A stretch of 64,000 nucleotides of DNA from Branchiostoma floridae (lineage: Eukaryota > Chordata > Leptocardii > Amphioxiformes > Branchiostomatidae). A program made the position numbers and the translations under genes. A model generated the notes under the pieces. The model had not been told where the DNA came from and did not search any database. It worked only from the letters and a program-made list of their open reading frames with translations. Of the stretch, positions 1 through 12,974 are shown piece after piece. The stretch is from assembly GCF_000003815.2 (NCBI RefSeq), contig NC_049997.1, positions 3,546,696 through 3,610,695 on the forward strand, written 5' to 3'. How positions within the stretch are numbered: the stretch's first letter is position 1; each line of letters begins with the position of its first letter.

Positions 1-127
1 GATTTTTTGTCTTAATTACCCTCACTCAAATGTCACGGTAAACCTAAGAAGGCGAAAATCACTTAAAATATGCTTATAGAAATGATGCACAAGATTCGCA
101 TGGTACTGCATTAGGGAAATAGTTGAT

Positions 128-225
128 CTAGAAAGCGATCTTATACTGTAGATGCCGACACAATGATATACACGTGCTGGGCGACCCCGATGACTTTAAA
201 TACATAGACCGGTAACGGCCATGAC
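128..225. repeat. Zinc-finger array flank block (copy 1)
   Basis: The motif gaaagcgatcttatactg followed by a GAT..C(A/G)ACACA..GATATACAC segment recurs at about 22,476, 26,283 and 53,154. In those places it lies between the promoter of one zinc-finger unit and the 3' flank of the next. Its presence here implies that another unit lies just left of the window and that the array continues in that direction. Confidence 0.75.
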
Positions 226-712
226 TTGGGATGTACATGTACAAGTAGGTAAATGCATCCACGAATGCTTATTCCGTAGAATTCCAGAAACATTAGAGTA
301 AATGACATGCTAGATCAAATATGTTGATTATGCATACCTATGGATATCCTTGTATGTCTGTTTAGTTGTACTGTAAGTAGTTCTTATAGACCTTATGAAA
401 GTCGCTGTACTTTTGTCGTGTCAATGAAGACTATTATCATATAGCCAGGGGACGTGGGCAATTCAGAAGGCCCCATTTCATCCTGTTTATGACGCCGTAA
501 CAGCCGTGCATGAAATTTTTGATTACCACATATGTGATAAAACTTTTGAAAGTTTAAACCAATCAGGAGGACAGACAAACAGGACGCTGGCCAATCAGAA
601 TAAGATATCCAGGAATCGTCCATCTGCCAAGATAGGGGAATAAGTACAGGCATGGCAGGGGGGATGGCTCCCTCTATTAACATCGGTAGTGCGTGTTTCT
701 TTGTTCAAACAT

Positions 713-739
713 TTGCTGTCTTAAAACAACATTGAATTA
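713..739 (+). repeat. 27-bp inverted repeat, left member
   Basis: These 27 bases are the exact reverse complement of 12507-12533. The pair encloses the Kolobok transposase and the cysteine-motif ORF. It may be the terminal inverted repeat of an 11.8 kb element, but I see no matching target-site duplication outside the pair. Confidence 0.55.
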
Positions 740-2133
740 CCTATAATATTTAAAGACCAAGGTGGTACTATAAAAACACTACACCCAGTCACCATAAATA
801 GCGCGTAATGTAAACTACGAGCTCAGTCCACTCTCAACTCTCACTGCGTTCACATCGGGGACAGCGCTCGAGAAGCGATATGTCATAATTACGTGAAGAT
901 TTGGAAACACATATACTAGAAAAGGATAGACTACCATTTTGAACATGTAAATCTTCGACAAAAACACATTTTCTGTGCCATAGCAAAGCCCGTAGGCCCT
1001 CCAGCACACGGGACCAGTCCGTGTCCGAGACGGTACAAAATCTCCGACGGTGAACAGAATGCACGGCCCCGTGAAAGTTTCGGTGACCAAGGCGATGTCT
1101 ATCCCGTCGAAGTTCCCAATATTTTCACATTACCTAAGGTCAGAGGTGGCATATAGAGACTATCATAGGGATTTTGTCCAGCCTGGGAATTTTTTTGGCC
1201 AACATTGGTATAAATAATAATAAGTAACGTGGCCAACCGCAAAGGAAAGGAATACAAGTCCTTCGGCATCTGCGACAGCGACCGTTACCCCGGCCTAACC
1301 GTCGTTACCGTTGCAAGTGATCCTTGAAACTCACATGCACGTCAACAGGCCTAAGGTCTGCAGAAACCATCCCTTACCTGTCATGTCGTCGTGACTAAAA
1401 GTGTTCCTTTGAATTCAGAAAGTGTGTACCAGGGTACAAATTTGCAGTGTAGTATGAATATAGTACAACAAGCGAAGTTTGAATTTGTCGTCGGTAAAAT
1501 CTCAGATACATATCGAAGATTCCTGCCCGTATACTCCACATTACGCTGTTTTATTCTGCCGCTGACACGAAGGGACATGTCTGTCATGGAAAAGTTTTTA
1601 CGACGGCCTACGGACTGCCGTTTCTGTAAATTTAGCTCAAAATGTGCTTCAACATTTCAAAAGCTCCCTGCAACCGTTACAATATGCAAATTGCTTCCTG
1701 TTTACAAGTCAAAGGTCGTGACCCCTGACCTAAGTTGACACTCCCTGACTTCACGTGTGCGTGTTGGACACGAACACGAAACAAAACATAAACACATGCC
1801 TGTATTAGAGGTCGCTGTCATCGTACCGAAGAGAAGTATAAAGATAAAGATAAGGACTCACCTCAACTTTCCGCTTTCAAGTCAGCATTCTAGCAACACC
1901 GAGTGTTCCTCTAGTAGTATTTCAGGTGAATATATATGTGACACATTGAAATATAACTTACCGATTGCCCAAGCTAAGTGAGCATTATTTATGCACAAGG
2001 GATAAAGATGTACATAGGAAACTAAGTCAGACAAAAGAAGAAGTGTTATGTTTCATAGTATAGTATGACACGATACAGTTCTCCATGATAAATTGGTGGC
2101 CCTGAAAAGGGCCGGTGGTATAGTAGTTTCTCC

Positions 2134-2787
2134 TCAAAGCCAGCGGTGTCCCATGTACGGTACGCCGGGTGGGTTAGGATACTTGCGCCGGACCAGCCTC
2201 AACACGCACTTCGGCATGACCTCCCGAACCGAACCGGCCATCACAAGTCGCCTGCGTGCTGGGGCTAGTGCCGCGTCCTGAGCCATCCTGGCCTGCTTCC
2301 TCGCGAGGTACCGAGGGTCGTGCCAGGGAGAAGGCATGAGGTTGGACATCACACCCCAGAAGTTCTTGTACATCTTTCTCCTGATGGCGGCATTCTCGGC
2401 ACAGGCAGCTTGCCCTCGCAGCCACATAGGTTCAGGAGAGGTGATGCACGGACGACAGAAACAGTAATGGCACTCAGCCTCTCCTTCTTCCTGTGGGATG
2501 AGGGCAGCTGCCTGTGGGGGCTGATCTTCTTGGTCCGCCACGGCTACTGGGGGCTGATCTTCTATGCCCGCCACGGCTAGTGGGGGCTGATGTTCTCCCT
2601 CGTCGGCCGGCTCCGCCTGCCCGCCATCGACCGGTGCCTCTTGGTCTGCCTCTTGGTGGTCCGAGTGCGGGCGCCCACTGTACACAACAGTGACTTCATC
2701 CTCTATCTGAGAGTGCAGAATGAAGCCTAGTATGTCTGACTCCCTGTCTGGTGTAAGACACAACAAGAGGTGTCTTCTCTCCGCCAT
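2134..2787 (-). CDS. Cysteine-motif protein resembling the P2X7 C-terminal (ballast) family
   Basis: This single-exon ORF encodes 217 residues from the ATG at 2787, which has an ACGATGG context and gives MAERRHLLL. An acidic, proline-rich stretch (about 40-100) contains three degenerate repeats of the type EDQPPxAVA. A compact cysteine motif ECHYCFCRPC follows at 105-114, then a conserved-looking W/Y segment (FWGVMSN, WHDPRYLARK). The C-terminus MPKCVLRLVRRKYPNPPG (191-208) resembles the end of P2RX7_C-type domains (I-L-P-S-C-C-x-W-x-I-R-x-x-F-P). That domain occurs in metazoan P2X7 receptors and in many stand-alone invertebrate proteins. No P2X channel part is present. The gene is head-to-head with the Kolobok transposase, with 390 bp between the start codons, so it is probably an accessory ORF of the same element. 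The function is unknown and the family match is by eye only. Confidence 0.55.
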   Translation of the reverse strand: MAERRHLLLCLTPDRESDILGFILHSQIEDEVTVVYSGRPHSDHQEADQEAPVDGGQAEPADEGEHQPPLAVAGIEDQPPVAVADQEDQPPQAAALIPQEEGEAECHYCFCRPCITSPEPMWLRGQAACAENAAIRRKMYKNFWGVMSNLMPSPWHDPRYLARKQARMAQDAALAPARRRLVMAGSVREVMPKCVLRLVRRKYPNPPGVPYMGHRWL

Positions 2788-3177
2788 CGTTGAGAACACT
2801 ACAGGACAGAGGAATTTTGGCGCGAACAGGAAGTCAACAAGGAGTCTTCCGCTATTTTGACCTTTCAAGAGAAGGTGTAATAAATGACACCAGAAACCTG
2901 GCATGGACAATGGTTTCCAATCGTCGAGGTCACACAAACCAATGTCAAAATGTGTATTTCAAGGAAATAAAGAAGCTACATTTTGTAATCATGATTTTTT
3001 TCTATTTATTCCATTAAATTTCAAATGACAGTAATCATACTTTCCATTTTACTTAGAAAAAGTTACTTCCCATAATTCTTGGAGCTTAGCTGGATACAAG
3101 AAAACGCGCCAATTTTAGTTTTTGTCATCAGTCATACTGTTAGGTGGCTTCTCCTCGCGCCGGCATCAATTTTGACC
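2788..3177. promoter_or_regulatory. Divergent promoter region between cysteine-motif ORF and Kolobok transposase
   Basis: This 390-bp spacer separates two divergent start codons, both in ATGGCGGAG context. The near-identical start contexts and short spacing suggest a shared bidirectional promoter. No TATA box is placed with confidence. Confidence 0.4.
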
Positions 3178-6100
3178 ATGGCGGAGGGTGGCCAGGCGCC
3201 AAGGCCACCTCTAGTGCCCATCAGCGGGAACTGTCCGCCTCCAACTCCAAGTACAAGAAAAAGGAAGCTTCTGACGGGAGGAACGTCAACCACACTCCGA
3301 AACCCTCGGAAAACCATAGAATGCCTATTTCCGGGGACGCCGGACGAAGCCAGGGCTGAGAGGGCCGAGATGGAAGCGAAGATCAGCCAGGTAAAGGTGC
3401 TCCTTGGTGGTGCGAATGACATCACAACGAAGGACATGATTATGGCCCTGTTGGACAGTTACTTGGCTGTAAACGATCATTCCACTGCGTCGGCCCCACT
3501 ACCTCTGCCCAAGTATCAGTCGATTTCAGACCAAAACAGAGACCGGGAGGGGCAGAAACTTTTCATTGCAGCGGAGGACTCCATCCGATACCTGATACTC
3601 AACTTGCACGAGCACGCCCAGCAGTGCCGCGAACAGCAGAAAGTGCGGTCCCTCCTCCTTCGAGGCCACACGGGAATCTTCACGATGCGGTGCCGTAGAG
3701 GACACGGGTTTATGTGGACTTCGTCTCCTCACATCGGGAAACCGTTCCTTGTGAACTTGAGGTATGAGTTTCCGTTGTCAGTGTTGATCTTAGAAGGGAA
3801 CAATAATCCTAGCTGCAAAAAAGTACAAGGCGGGGTTTCTATGCTTAAATGTCAGGTAGAAGAAATAAAAGCTACTATGAAAGTATTCATTTATTGTGCC
3901 GAGCGCCGAATACTTGCGCACCATATATAGTCATCAAATGTGATTAAATAATACTACATAGTACATTATCTGTTTGCTAATACAATGCGGTTCATGAAAG
4001 AATTTTGAACGTGAAAACACGAAGAAATAAATACGTTTTGTGTCAATCCGTTTTCACGGAAAATCTACGACCTATGCATTCGTAATGTCTAAGCAGATGC
4101 AGCGAGCACTCTTCATTTTTGAGCCTTTGCGTCGTTAGTACGGCCCTTGTGGCGTGTGGGCGCATTTTCCAGTCATGCCCGTCTGTAACCATCAGAATGA
4201 CATCAGAATACAAAGAAAACAAGCTTTATAAATACATATTTGCGAATATCACAAGAAATAAGATACCTGGTACTAGTGAGTCGTTTGACTGGTTCCTACA
4301 TTTTCAGAATGGCCCATGGGTATATGTCTAGCGGCATGTTACCCAATCAGTACAAACGGCTGTGTGCCAATGCAGGGATTGGACAGATCAGTGACGCCAA
4401 TCAAAGGAAGTGTAAGTCAATTATTTCTTTTCATGATCTGTCACCAACTGTCTTATTACTATACTATTTTTGCACTTGATGGAAAATCTGTTATGGACAC
4501 CTGTGAAGAAGATAACCCACCTAGGAAAGCCATAATTTCAACCTTTCTCTGTGCAAAGTTCTGATGGATTTGTCAAAATCTTACGTTTTCAATCGAGGAA
4601 TAAATGGTGACAATAGAATGACATGTTACAGATTATACATAAGGATACTTCAAAACGTTCCTTGTATCAGAATGTACAGTATTGTGCATGGCTAGGACAA
4701 GAAATAACACAGATAGATAGGGCTGTGAAATTGCCTAAATACCTGCACCGTACCTATAAAATTGTTTGGGTACAGCTCCACACCTGGTGTACCTATACAA
4801 ACTAAACACCTAGTGGATACCACTTTTTTTAGAGTAAAGATAAGTACATACAGAACAGACGGTTGGCTACAATTATAACTTACACAGATAATTGATCAAA
4901 TTTTCTTCTGGACATGTAAAGGACATGTACCTAAACCCATGTACCTGTACCTGTATGTAAAATTTATTTAGGTACAAAGCTCCGCATATGCGTGCTTACA
5001 TCTACATCACAATGCATCAGATGATATAAGTACCCATCTGATAAGAAGACTATGGAAAAACTGAGAACCACCCTTTTTTTATCCTCTTCAGCAATGATGC
5101 TGTATGCAGACATAGCGTCAGACCAAGCAAAGGCATCCATGATGGACGCTATCACTGAGGTAAGTTATTCATCCTTTGTTTTGTGAAAGGGGGTTCACTT
5201 ACTTGTTGACTGGGATACATTATTGTGTGCCATACAAATCATATACCTGCTAGCTATAGGTATATGGCAGAGTAGGAAAATCATATAGACATATAAACTG
5301 TAGACATGTCATCTTGAGGGATGACAACAGGTATTGATGATCTGTTTGGAATGTTGCCAGAACACCACATGTTTATTACACAGAATGTAAGTTAACACAA
5401 GAGGAGCTTACATTTATAAACATTTTGAGACAATGACATCTGTTCAATGAATTCATAAGAGTCATGATCATGTCATATTCACAGGAAATCGGGGAACAAC
5501 CAGCCAAGCGACTGTCGATTGTGACAGACGCCAGGCATGCACAGAGGAAAAACTCATACCGGTCTGACATCATGGCGCTTGGACAAAAGTAGGTCAACTT
5601 TTCCAGGGGTGTTTTAATAACATTAGCCGTCCATGTAGTTAAGCAGTGCAAGAATCTCGAGACACAGAACACTGCAGTGAAGATTTAAAAGCAAAGTTAT
5701 TATAAGACATTAAAATTTGCTTTCATGTGTGCTTATCTTCATCTTGGACTTCTTTTCAATATCTTTCAGCAACCACAAGGTCGTCGCCTATGCACCCATC
5801 ACTAAGCAGGACCTTCGATCTAGCAATCAGCACGAGGTGCTAGGCACAGAGCGCCTGTACAAGTATTTTGATGAACTCGGTTTGTATTGCTCAATTATTC
5901 TGTCATTTCCAATCAACAATTTTAGTCATTTATAATTTGTGAACAAATTGTGCCACACTACACCAACCAATATTCAGTACAACCACAATTACATTCACCA
6001 TATTATTACCATATTATAGATACATGTCTAATCCATCCCATGCATTACTTAAACTTGGCTAAGACATTTCAACATATTGGCTGTCCTCTTGTGTTGTAAC

Positions 6101-9100
6101 AGGGCTCCAGATCGTGGACCACGCCCACGATCGCCAAGCTTCAGTCAACAAGATCGTGAAGGACCGGCCACCCCTTGCAGATGGCACCAGGACCACAAAC
6201 AGCAATGATACCTGGCATGGTGAGACAATGCAATGTATTATTGTCTTGGTAATGGAAGTCAGGCTTTTTTGATCCTCAACTTTTCATATCATCCTTTGTC
6301 TTTGCAAAGTGTGGCAAGTTGACTTCTTCTAATCAATCAAAATTGGAAAACTTACAATAACCAGCTTAAAATTGTTAATTTCTGTCCCTCCTAAAGTTCT
6401 ACTGGAAATCTGAAACACATCTCAATCTTGTTTTGGTCCCACTTTTACAACTATCAAGCTAGTTTCACAAGTTCTACAACCAAGAATACTTCATTGATGT
6501 TACTTTTAGGAATAAAATAAAGACATATAATGTATCACCAATTTTGGTACAAGATACATATAGGATATTTAGGATGATGATGTATAGCCTGGGTATGATT
6601 CAGATGAGTTCGCTCTTGTTTATTATACCCTATATACAGTCTTTGACTTTGTCTTACAATGTGTCACATTGGACATCTAAAATTGTCTTCATTCATAGTT
6701 AGAGTATAAAAGACCAGTTTCTTCCAGATCACTTCAGTGTCACTGACGAAAGATGCTGGGTGGCTGTCTTACCATATCCAGTTGTTTGAGTAACTGCGTA
6801 GTGTCAGAATGCCTGTTATAATGAGTGGTCTAGAACACATTCCTTGTTTCGCTGATTAAATGATGTCACCACCAAAAGATCTGGTCAAACAGTTCCCAGA
6901 CGGGTAGCAGAAGTGGACATAGGAGCAAACTACAACCCATATGGTACCAAGGCTATCAATGACAGATGATTCTTACTCAATATATTACAGCTACCAAGAA
7001 CATTCCCTCCAAATTCAAGGAACTAACAAAAGGGGCGAGATGGAATGTCGGAATAACATGGCACCCGGAGCTGGTGGACAAAGGTATTTATATGAACTTT
7101 TTGCTGGAAAAGCACGAGCACATTTGTATGTAGAATAGATTGATATATGGCTTTAATACACAATGTATGTGACCTGACCTGAGGTTTAAAATAAGAAAAT
7201 ACATTTTAACATAACAATGAACAATGGGAAATGAACAATAGATTAAGGACTGATGATAGACGTAATAATGGAACTGAAGTAAAACACAATTTATTTCCAC
7301 CTGCAGCAGCAGCAGTGAAGACTCACTTCTATTGGTCGATGTCCAGGTGTGGTGGGAGTGAACAAGTCCTGAGAGACTCCCTGATGAACATTGTTGCCCA
7401 CTACAGGGTGAGTCCAGCTTTAATGTCTGTGCAAAAGAAATAATAATATGATTAAAAATGCATGGTAAAGAGCAAGAATGCTAGCTTTTTCTACCTTGCT
7501 GGAGAAGACCAATGATTGAATATAAGCAAAGATAAGGGCAAAGTATTCTGTAGTCCTATTTATATTCATTTATTTGTCTATTATGCTTTTCCATCACAGG
7601 GAGGCTGAGTGAAACAGGTGTCCTTTGTCAAGGTCACCCTTTCAAGTTCACCATACCTACAAACTCATAACAGAGTATTAGAATTAGTCAATAGTAATTT
7701 GCAATACACATTAACCACACTTCAGTCAAGTACATTTCTTTAAAACTCATGCAACAGTTCTTATCAACATAAATTGTACCAGGAATACCAATCTCTATCC
7801 AAGATTGAAGGAATAGGTTCTAGAATGTTCCTTTGAACAGGATTTAATCATGCATCATGAATAACATACTGACATGTTAATTGCAAACAGAACCAGCATG
7901 ACAACTGCAGCCCTGAGTCAAGGTGCAGGACAGATGACAGATACCGTCCTACAAAGCTGATCATCCGGAATGAGGGGGCCATAGAACTGCTTACTAAGTT
8001 CATACAGAAGCATACTGTGTACAAGTGGCCGTGTGACTATGTGTTGGTAAGATTACCAGTATTTCCATTTGGGAGCGACCAAGATAATTATAACTGCATC
8101 AAACATAGCTATCTTGATAATCCCTCATCGCAAACTAACGAATAAGAACTTTGTTCAGTCACAGTTTTTCTTCAGTCACTTTTGTGATTTACTACATATG
8201 TTCATGTTCATCCTACAAAGAAGCCCACATTTTTTCAATGACTGCTGACATGCAAACAGGAGGAGAATACGTTTTTGTTACAAAGTAAAAATCTAGAGTG
8301 GATCCATTTCTACAGCCCTTGGGCCATACATTTGTCCAAGCACATCAGCAGAGGGCTAGTCTGCGAGTAGTGATGTGTGCTGAGCGGCATATAGAGCTGC
8401 AGTATTTATTCATTTATCTATATAAATGTACATGTACCTTGTTTATGTTGATACAAAAAATTGATGAAACAGCATTTTACCACCTGCCACATACAGAATC
8501 ACAAACCCCTGGGAGGCATGGGCATGGCCATGGACAAATTGCCCGTTCATTTCCCCCTTCCCCTTCAAAGGGATGCCATCGAGGCATCAATATCTATATG
8601 TGATATATGAATTGGAGGTGAAAGTAGCGCATACAGTTTGCATTCCATTTTGGAGCCAGTCCCAGGTTTTAGAAAAATGATCACATCGACTTCGCTTTAT
8701 AAAATACCAAGAATAGACTGTGTGCACCGTTTTATGACTAGTACACCTATACCATGTTTCCAACTATCATTTCAGTGCAAAGACACCTTGTATGTGGAGT
8801 CGTTCAATAATGCGTGCCTCCAATATTTGGATAAGAGAATATTCTTCGGCACACTGAACTACGGACTAAGGATGAACTTGGCCATCCTTGACTGGGTATG
8901 GTTCTTTTGGTTACATCTTATCAAGTTTGTAGCTTGTAGTTGTAAACCCACAATGGAATAAACACAAAGAATGGAAGATTAAACACTACATTGTGCAAAA
9001 TGAGAAATGAAGGACATTTGATGTAATTTAATAATTTAACATATGCCAATAGAAAGGTAACCTTGTATGGACAGTGTTGAAGACTGTATGGTAGAATAAA

Positions 9101-9480
9101 GTTAAACAACTGCATGACTGATATCAGCCTGCTTGCTGCCCATGTGTCCACATTGTATTGCTTGTGTTGCAATTTGAATACAATTTCAAAGTCAACTGCA
9201 TGACTGTTGCACGTTTCAGAATGAACATGTTGACCGGCCGGCGACATCAAGATACCAGCGGTTCAGAGTTGCCAATCCACGCCAGAACAATGGAGGCAAG
9301 CGCGTCTTGGTGGCCAAGACGTACCGCTTCCTGCGGGAGCTCATACATACCTTCCTGGGGAGGGTGAGGACAGCAGGTGATCTACCTGCCCTCCCGCCTG
9401 GGCGCCAGCCCAACCAGCGAGCAGCTGATGGTGACAGGCTGCTGGAGGATGACTATTCCTCAGCTGAAGAAGATGAGTAG
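3178..9480 (+). CDS. Kolobok-superfamily DDE transposase, 11 exons, intact frame
   Basis: Exons by splice consensus are 3178-3761, 4308-4411, 5092-5159, 5485-5588, 5770-5879, 6103-6219, 6991-7083, 7313-7407 (or starting at 7316), 7891-8046, 8776-8895 and 9220-9480. They total 1812 nt, divisible by 3, giving 603 residues and ending in TAG. All donors are GT and all acceptors AG. Kolobok landmarks appear in order: a catalytic-type D in IVTDARHAQRKNSY (D267), VDHAHDR (D329), SNDTWHATKN (D359), HFYWSMSRCGGSE (about 397-409), then YVESFNNACL (E485) and LAILDWNEHVDR (about 512-523). These match the family's D-WHxxKN-CGGS-ESF-HVDR pattern. The start at 3178 has a strong ACCATGG context. An internal run of 50+ conserved splice junctions and codons with no stop suggests a recently active element or a domesticated gene. 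Superfamily assignment is by motif recall; the termini are not established. Confidence 0.75.
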
Positions 9481-9889
9481 GAATTGTAAGTTGTAATCTT
9501 TGGCTGTTTCTTCTAGTGTATGATAACTTTAGTAATGACTTGATGATGGACAGAATAGGTGTTTTACCAAGAAATTAAAGTTGTTGTTTTACCAAAAAAA
9601 TGGCGATATAGCCATGAACAATGAGCTACACCTATATTTGAACAGTCTTTGACAAAATATGTCCTTATCTAACCAACATTACTTCAGAGTCTGTAATGTT
9701 CTGCATCTTGTCCTTTTTCAGTTACGAAAAGCTGAGTTACCATACTGGTCCTTCATAAAGCCTCAGAATAACCAGTTTTACAACAAATTTTCAAAAGCTC
9801 AGCACCGCAGACATATATTTCATTTATTTCAGATTCAGAAGATCTGCGGACCGGTGTTTCTGCCAGTTTGGCTGCTGACCTGTCAACGT
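9481..9889 (+). other. 3' flank of the Kolobok gene
   Basis: This AT-rich non-coding sequence follows the stop codon. An ORF at 9659-9922 has no recognisable features. It is probably 3' untranslated or element-internal sequence. Confidence 0.35.
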
Positions 9890-10570
9890 CAAAACCTAGC
9901 TAGTACTACATGTAGTTGTTAGATGTACCATGTATGATGTAGGATAAGTGAAGAAGTATGTACTGATCTAGACGTATGGTCAATGATATGTAGTCTACAT
10001 CATGTTGTACATGTCAAGTTATGTTATTGTAAGGATGATAGATTTAACTCCTGCAATATTGCTCTCTATGAATCTTGACAATGTCAAAACCTAGTACTAC
10101 TTGTTAGATGTTACCATTTATGACGTCAGCTCATGATCCTGGATTATTAAATAAAGAAGTATGTACAGACCTAGATGTATGGTCAATGATATTTCAGGGA
10201 TGTAACTAGCAGATTTAACTCCTGCAATATTGCTTTCTACAAATCTTGACAATGTCAAAACCTAGTACTATGTGTTAGATGTTACCATGTATGATGTAGG
10301 ATAAGTGAAGAAGTATGTACAGACCTAGATGTATGGTCAATGATATTTCAGGGATGATACTACATGTAGTAGATTGACCTGTAATAGTGCTTTCTACAAA
10401 TCTTGACAATGTCAAAACCTATTAGTACTAGTACTACGTGTTAGATGTTACCATGTATGATGAAGGATTAGTGAAGAGGTATGTACAGACCTAGATAGTA
10501 GATTTATGGTCAATGATATAAATATGTAGTCTACATCATGTTGCACATGTCAAATTACTTTATTTAACTC
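9890..10570. repeat. Tandem repeat downstream of the Kolobok gene, about 4 diverged copies
   Basis: Recurring landmarks are TGTCAAAACCTAG, TTAGATGTTACCATGTATGA and TATGGTCAATGATAT, at a spacing of about 120-200 bp. The copies differ by indels. The repeat lies inside the inserted block, next to the transposase 3' end. Confidence 0.7.
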
Positions 10571-12974
10571 CTGTAGAGAACACTGAGCAAATTTTTTTCA
10601 TGAAAATCGAAAAAAATAGAGCGGCATAAAATCATTAGTGTTACAATTTTATGACAAAACAAACTTCATACAATATTACAAGATTCAGAACAGAAATATT
10701 TTTTCAAAGCCTAAGAAATGTTATATTTTACCTCATGTGCTCGAGTAGAAAGTGATGAAATTAATTCTCGGCTAAGTCTAAAATGGACGAACAAAATCAA
10801 GAAAAATTTTATAGGAGAACTAAACCGTTGATTTGTGTGAAAGCGGAAACACCGCATGAAAAAATAAGCGCCCCCCACCCCCACCGCCTCGGAACTTGAA
10901 CCGTAACGTTACACACAATTTTTCAATATTTAGCGACACCACAAACAAAGACGAAAATGCAGCAAGATTTCAAGCGACAAATGCCGGGAGTAATTTTACG
11001 CCTGTCTTTCAAATTTACCCGAGTCCGAACTTCGAAGTGATGATAGAAACGTGAATATTTTCTATCGAAATAATTGTGCTGGGAAGAGCGATACCTATTC
11101 AGTCAAACTCAATTCAAACGTAATTTCCATACTTCGCTGTGGACTGACGGTGTCAAGAAATCTCGTCGTTTGGCGACACAGATCAAGTAGCCTTTCTCAT
11201 TGCACAGATAAACAGTATCAGATGAAAATAAATAAAGGTAAACACACTAGAACCAAGGACGTTTTACACGTACACAGCCTCCATGCTCCGTGACAGTTAT
11301 GAAAAAGTGTACAAGCGCACAAAATACGAACGCAACATAGACTGACATAGCACAATTTCACTTACCTGAGTGTCTAAGGCGGTTGTCGTAATCGTGGTCC
11401 AAACGGAACGGGACACAGCAACGTTTTCACAGGCGTCGGGGCCATAACCAAAAGTTTACGAAAACAACAACGTTTCTTGGCCCGTTGTTATGTTTCCTTC
11501 GGCAATTCTCCGAAAAAAATATCCTCTTGTTGTGCCCAGGAAAGAAATCATTTCAAGGAGTGCGTCTATGTATTTCTAATCTCTTCTGTAACAACGTATC
11601 TGCGGACATTTACGGATTCACTCTCTCTCTGAAGAAACACGTCATTTTCCAACATGGCGGCGTAAACATGTGGAATGATGATGTAATGTGTATTCCTCTC
11701 ACGTACGCGGTCACGTGATTCCCTGTTCTGGCCCGGGCGGCGCGCGCCGCTTCCCGCGGAGCGGTAGTCAATTTAGCCTCCCTAAACTAATTTAGCTAGT
11801 GGCTAAATTACTTTATGGTTCTGAACCCTGGGTCCATTTTTCGCGTCTTTAAGACAATAAAATCTATTTCAATTCATGTCCAATTTAAACTGCAAATGGA
11901 AAATAAAATTATTTGCACCCCCGCCCATTCAAGTTCAGACGACAATAACACCACGGTCCGCCATTGAGTAGCGGTCATGGCGCTGGAGGACCAAAATACT
12001 ACCTTTCTTCGGAGAAGTCGTGTCTGGGTTCGTAGCTATAGTGAACGAGATTCTCAAGAGCTGTGAAGCACAGGGACCCCGGAATACCTCAGGAAAGCCG
12101 GCAGAGATTTAGCGCCTGATACGAACGAACTCGACAAACTGGAGAATGGGCGAGTGGAGAAATACGGAGCGTGCAACAGTTTGTAACATAATGAATCGAC
12201 TTCGTTCTTATTTTAAGCCTTGGAACAGAAATACATTTCACGTACAAGTTTGATGTTGTTCAAATTCACTGTTTAAATGTATGTGCTGAATAAAAGATGT
12301 ATGTTTTAGAAAAGAATTTGTCGCTCCTACTCAACGGGAAACTCTACTCTCCTCTAATCTAGTGTTAAAAGGGCCAGTGCGGGTAGATTATCTGATAATA
12401 GGGTCAATTAGTCCGCTTTGGTTACATCGGTGGTTTTATTCGATGGTTATAGCAAAGGACCAGGCGTTATGACACCATATACACCTCGGGGCGGGTCATT
12501 AACCCTTAATTCAATGTTGTTTTAAGACAGCAATATGGGAGGTGAGGCATGCTATAGGTAAACTGGTCGACGCCTGATTGGTTAAGGCTGGTGATAGCAG
12601 CCCTCTGATTGGTTCAATAGACAACCTACTGTTCAACCAAGCTGAGCTTAGATTTTTCACGGATCTAATCAGGCAGTTTTCGACTTCGGAGTCAGATATG
12701 TGAACGTGTTGGTTGGTCTCTTTGTAACTGGTAGTGTGTAGTGTAACAGTTAGATCCGCTATCTTTGTATTGTAACTTGGTTACTTGACAGGTTTTATCC
12801 TTAGACCCGTAACTGTAAAACTACTGTAACTGTGAAGAACTTTGTATCATATAATGTTCAAGTATAGCATAGATGGAATAAACACGGCTCACAAACAGTA
12901 ATATTAATCAGTTTGGCTCTGAGTTTCTGATAAAATATTTTAGAACTTAGAACCCAAAACCCCTATCTTTTTAC
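10571..12974. other. Non-coding right part of the 12.7 kb inserted block
   Basis: No supported gene. The stretch 11,700-11,770 is GC-rich (cccgggcggcgcgcgccgc). A possible 28-codon ORF begins at 11,968. The right member of a 27-bp inverted repeat lies at 12,507-12,533. Homology to the array resumes near 12,975 (acgttatagctttact), matching the equivalent point at about 22,582. Confidence 0.4.
12507..12533 (-). repeat. 27-bp inverted repeat, right member
   Basis: Exact reverse complement of 713-739. See the left member. Confidence 0.55.

Larger units (their letters stand above)
1..2133. other. Left flank; no gene recognised
   Basis: No credible coding exon is visible. Bases 128-225 are zinc-finger array flank (listed separately). 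The rest appears to be part of a roughly 12.7 kb block inserted into that flank. Short ORFs at 393-683, 815-1090 and 1391-1738 lack domain character and are taken as chance. Confidence 0.5.

Noticed and set aside
11968-12055. 28-codon ORF with RRSRVWVR, recalling the N-terminus of Harbinger-type transposases
   Set aside because: Too short, and nothing downstream continues the similarity.
12390-12950. Possible solo long terminal repeat
   Set aside because: A polyadenylation-like AATAAA is present, but no paired ends or duplication were found.
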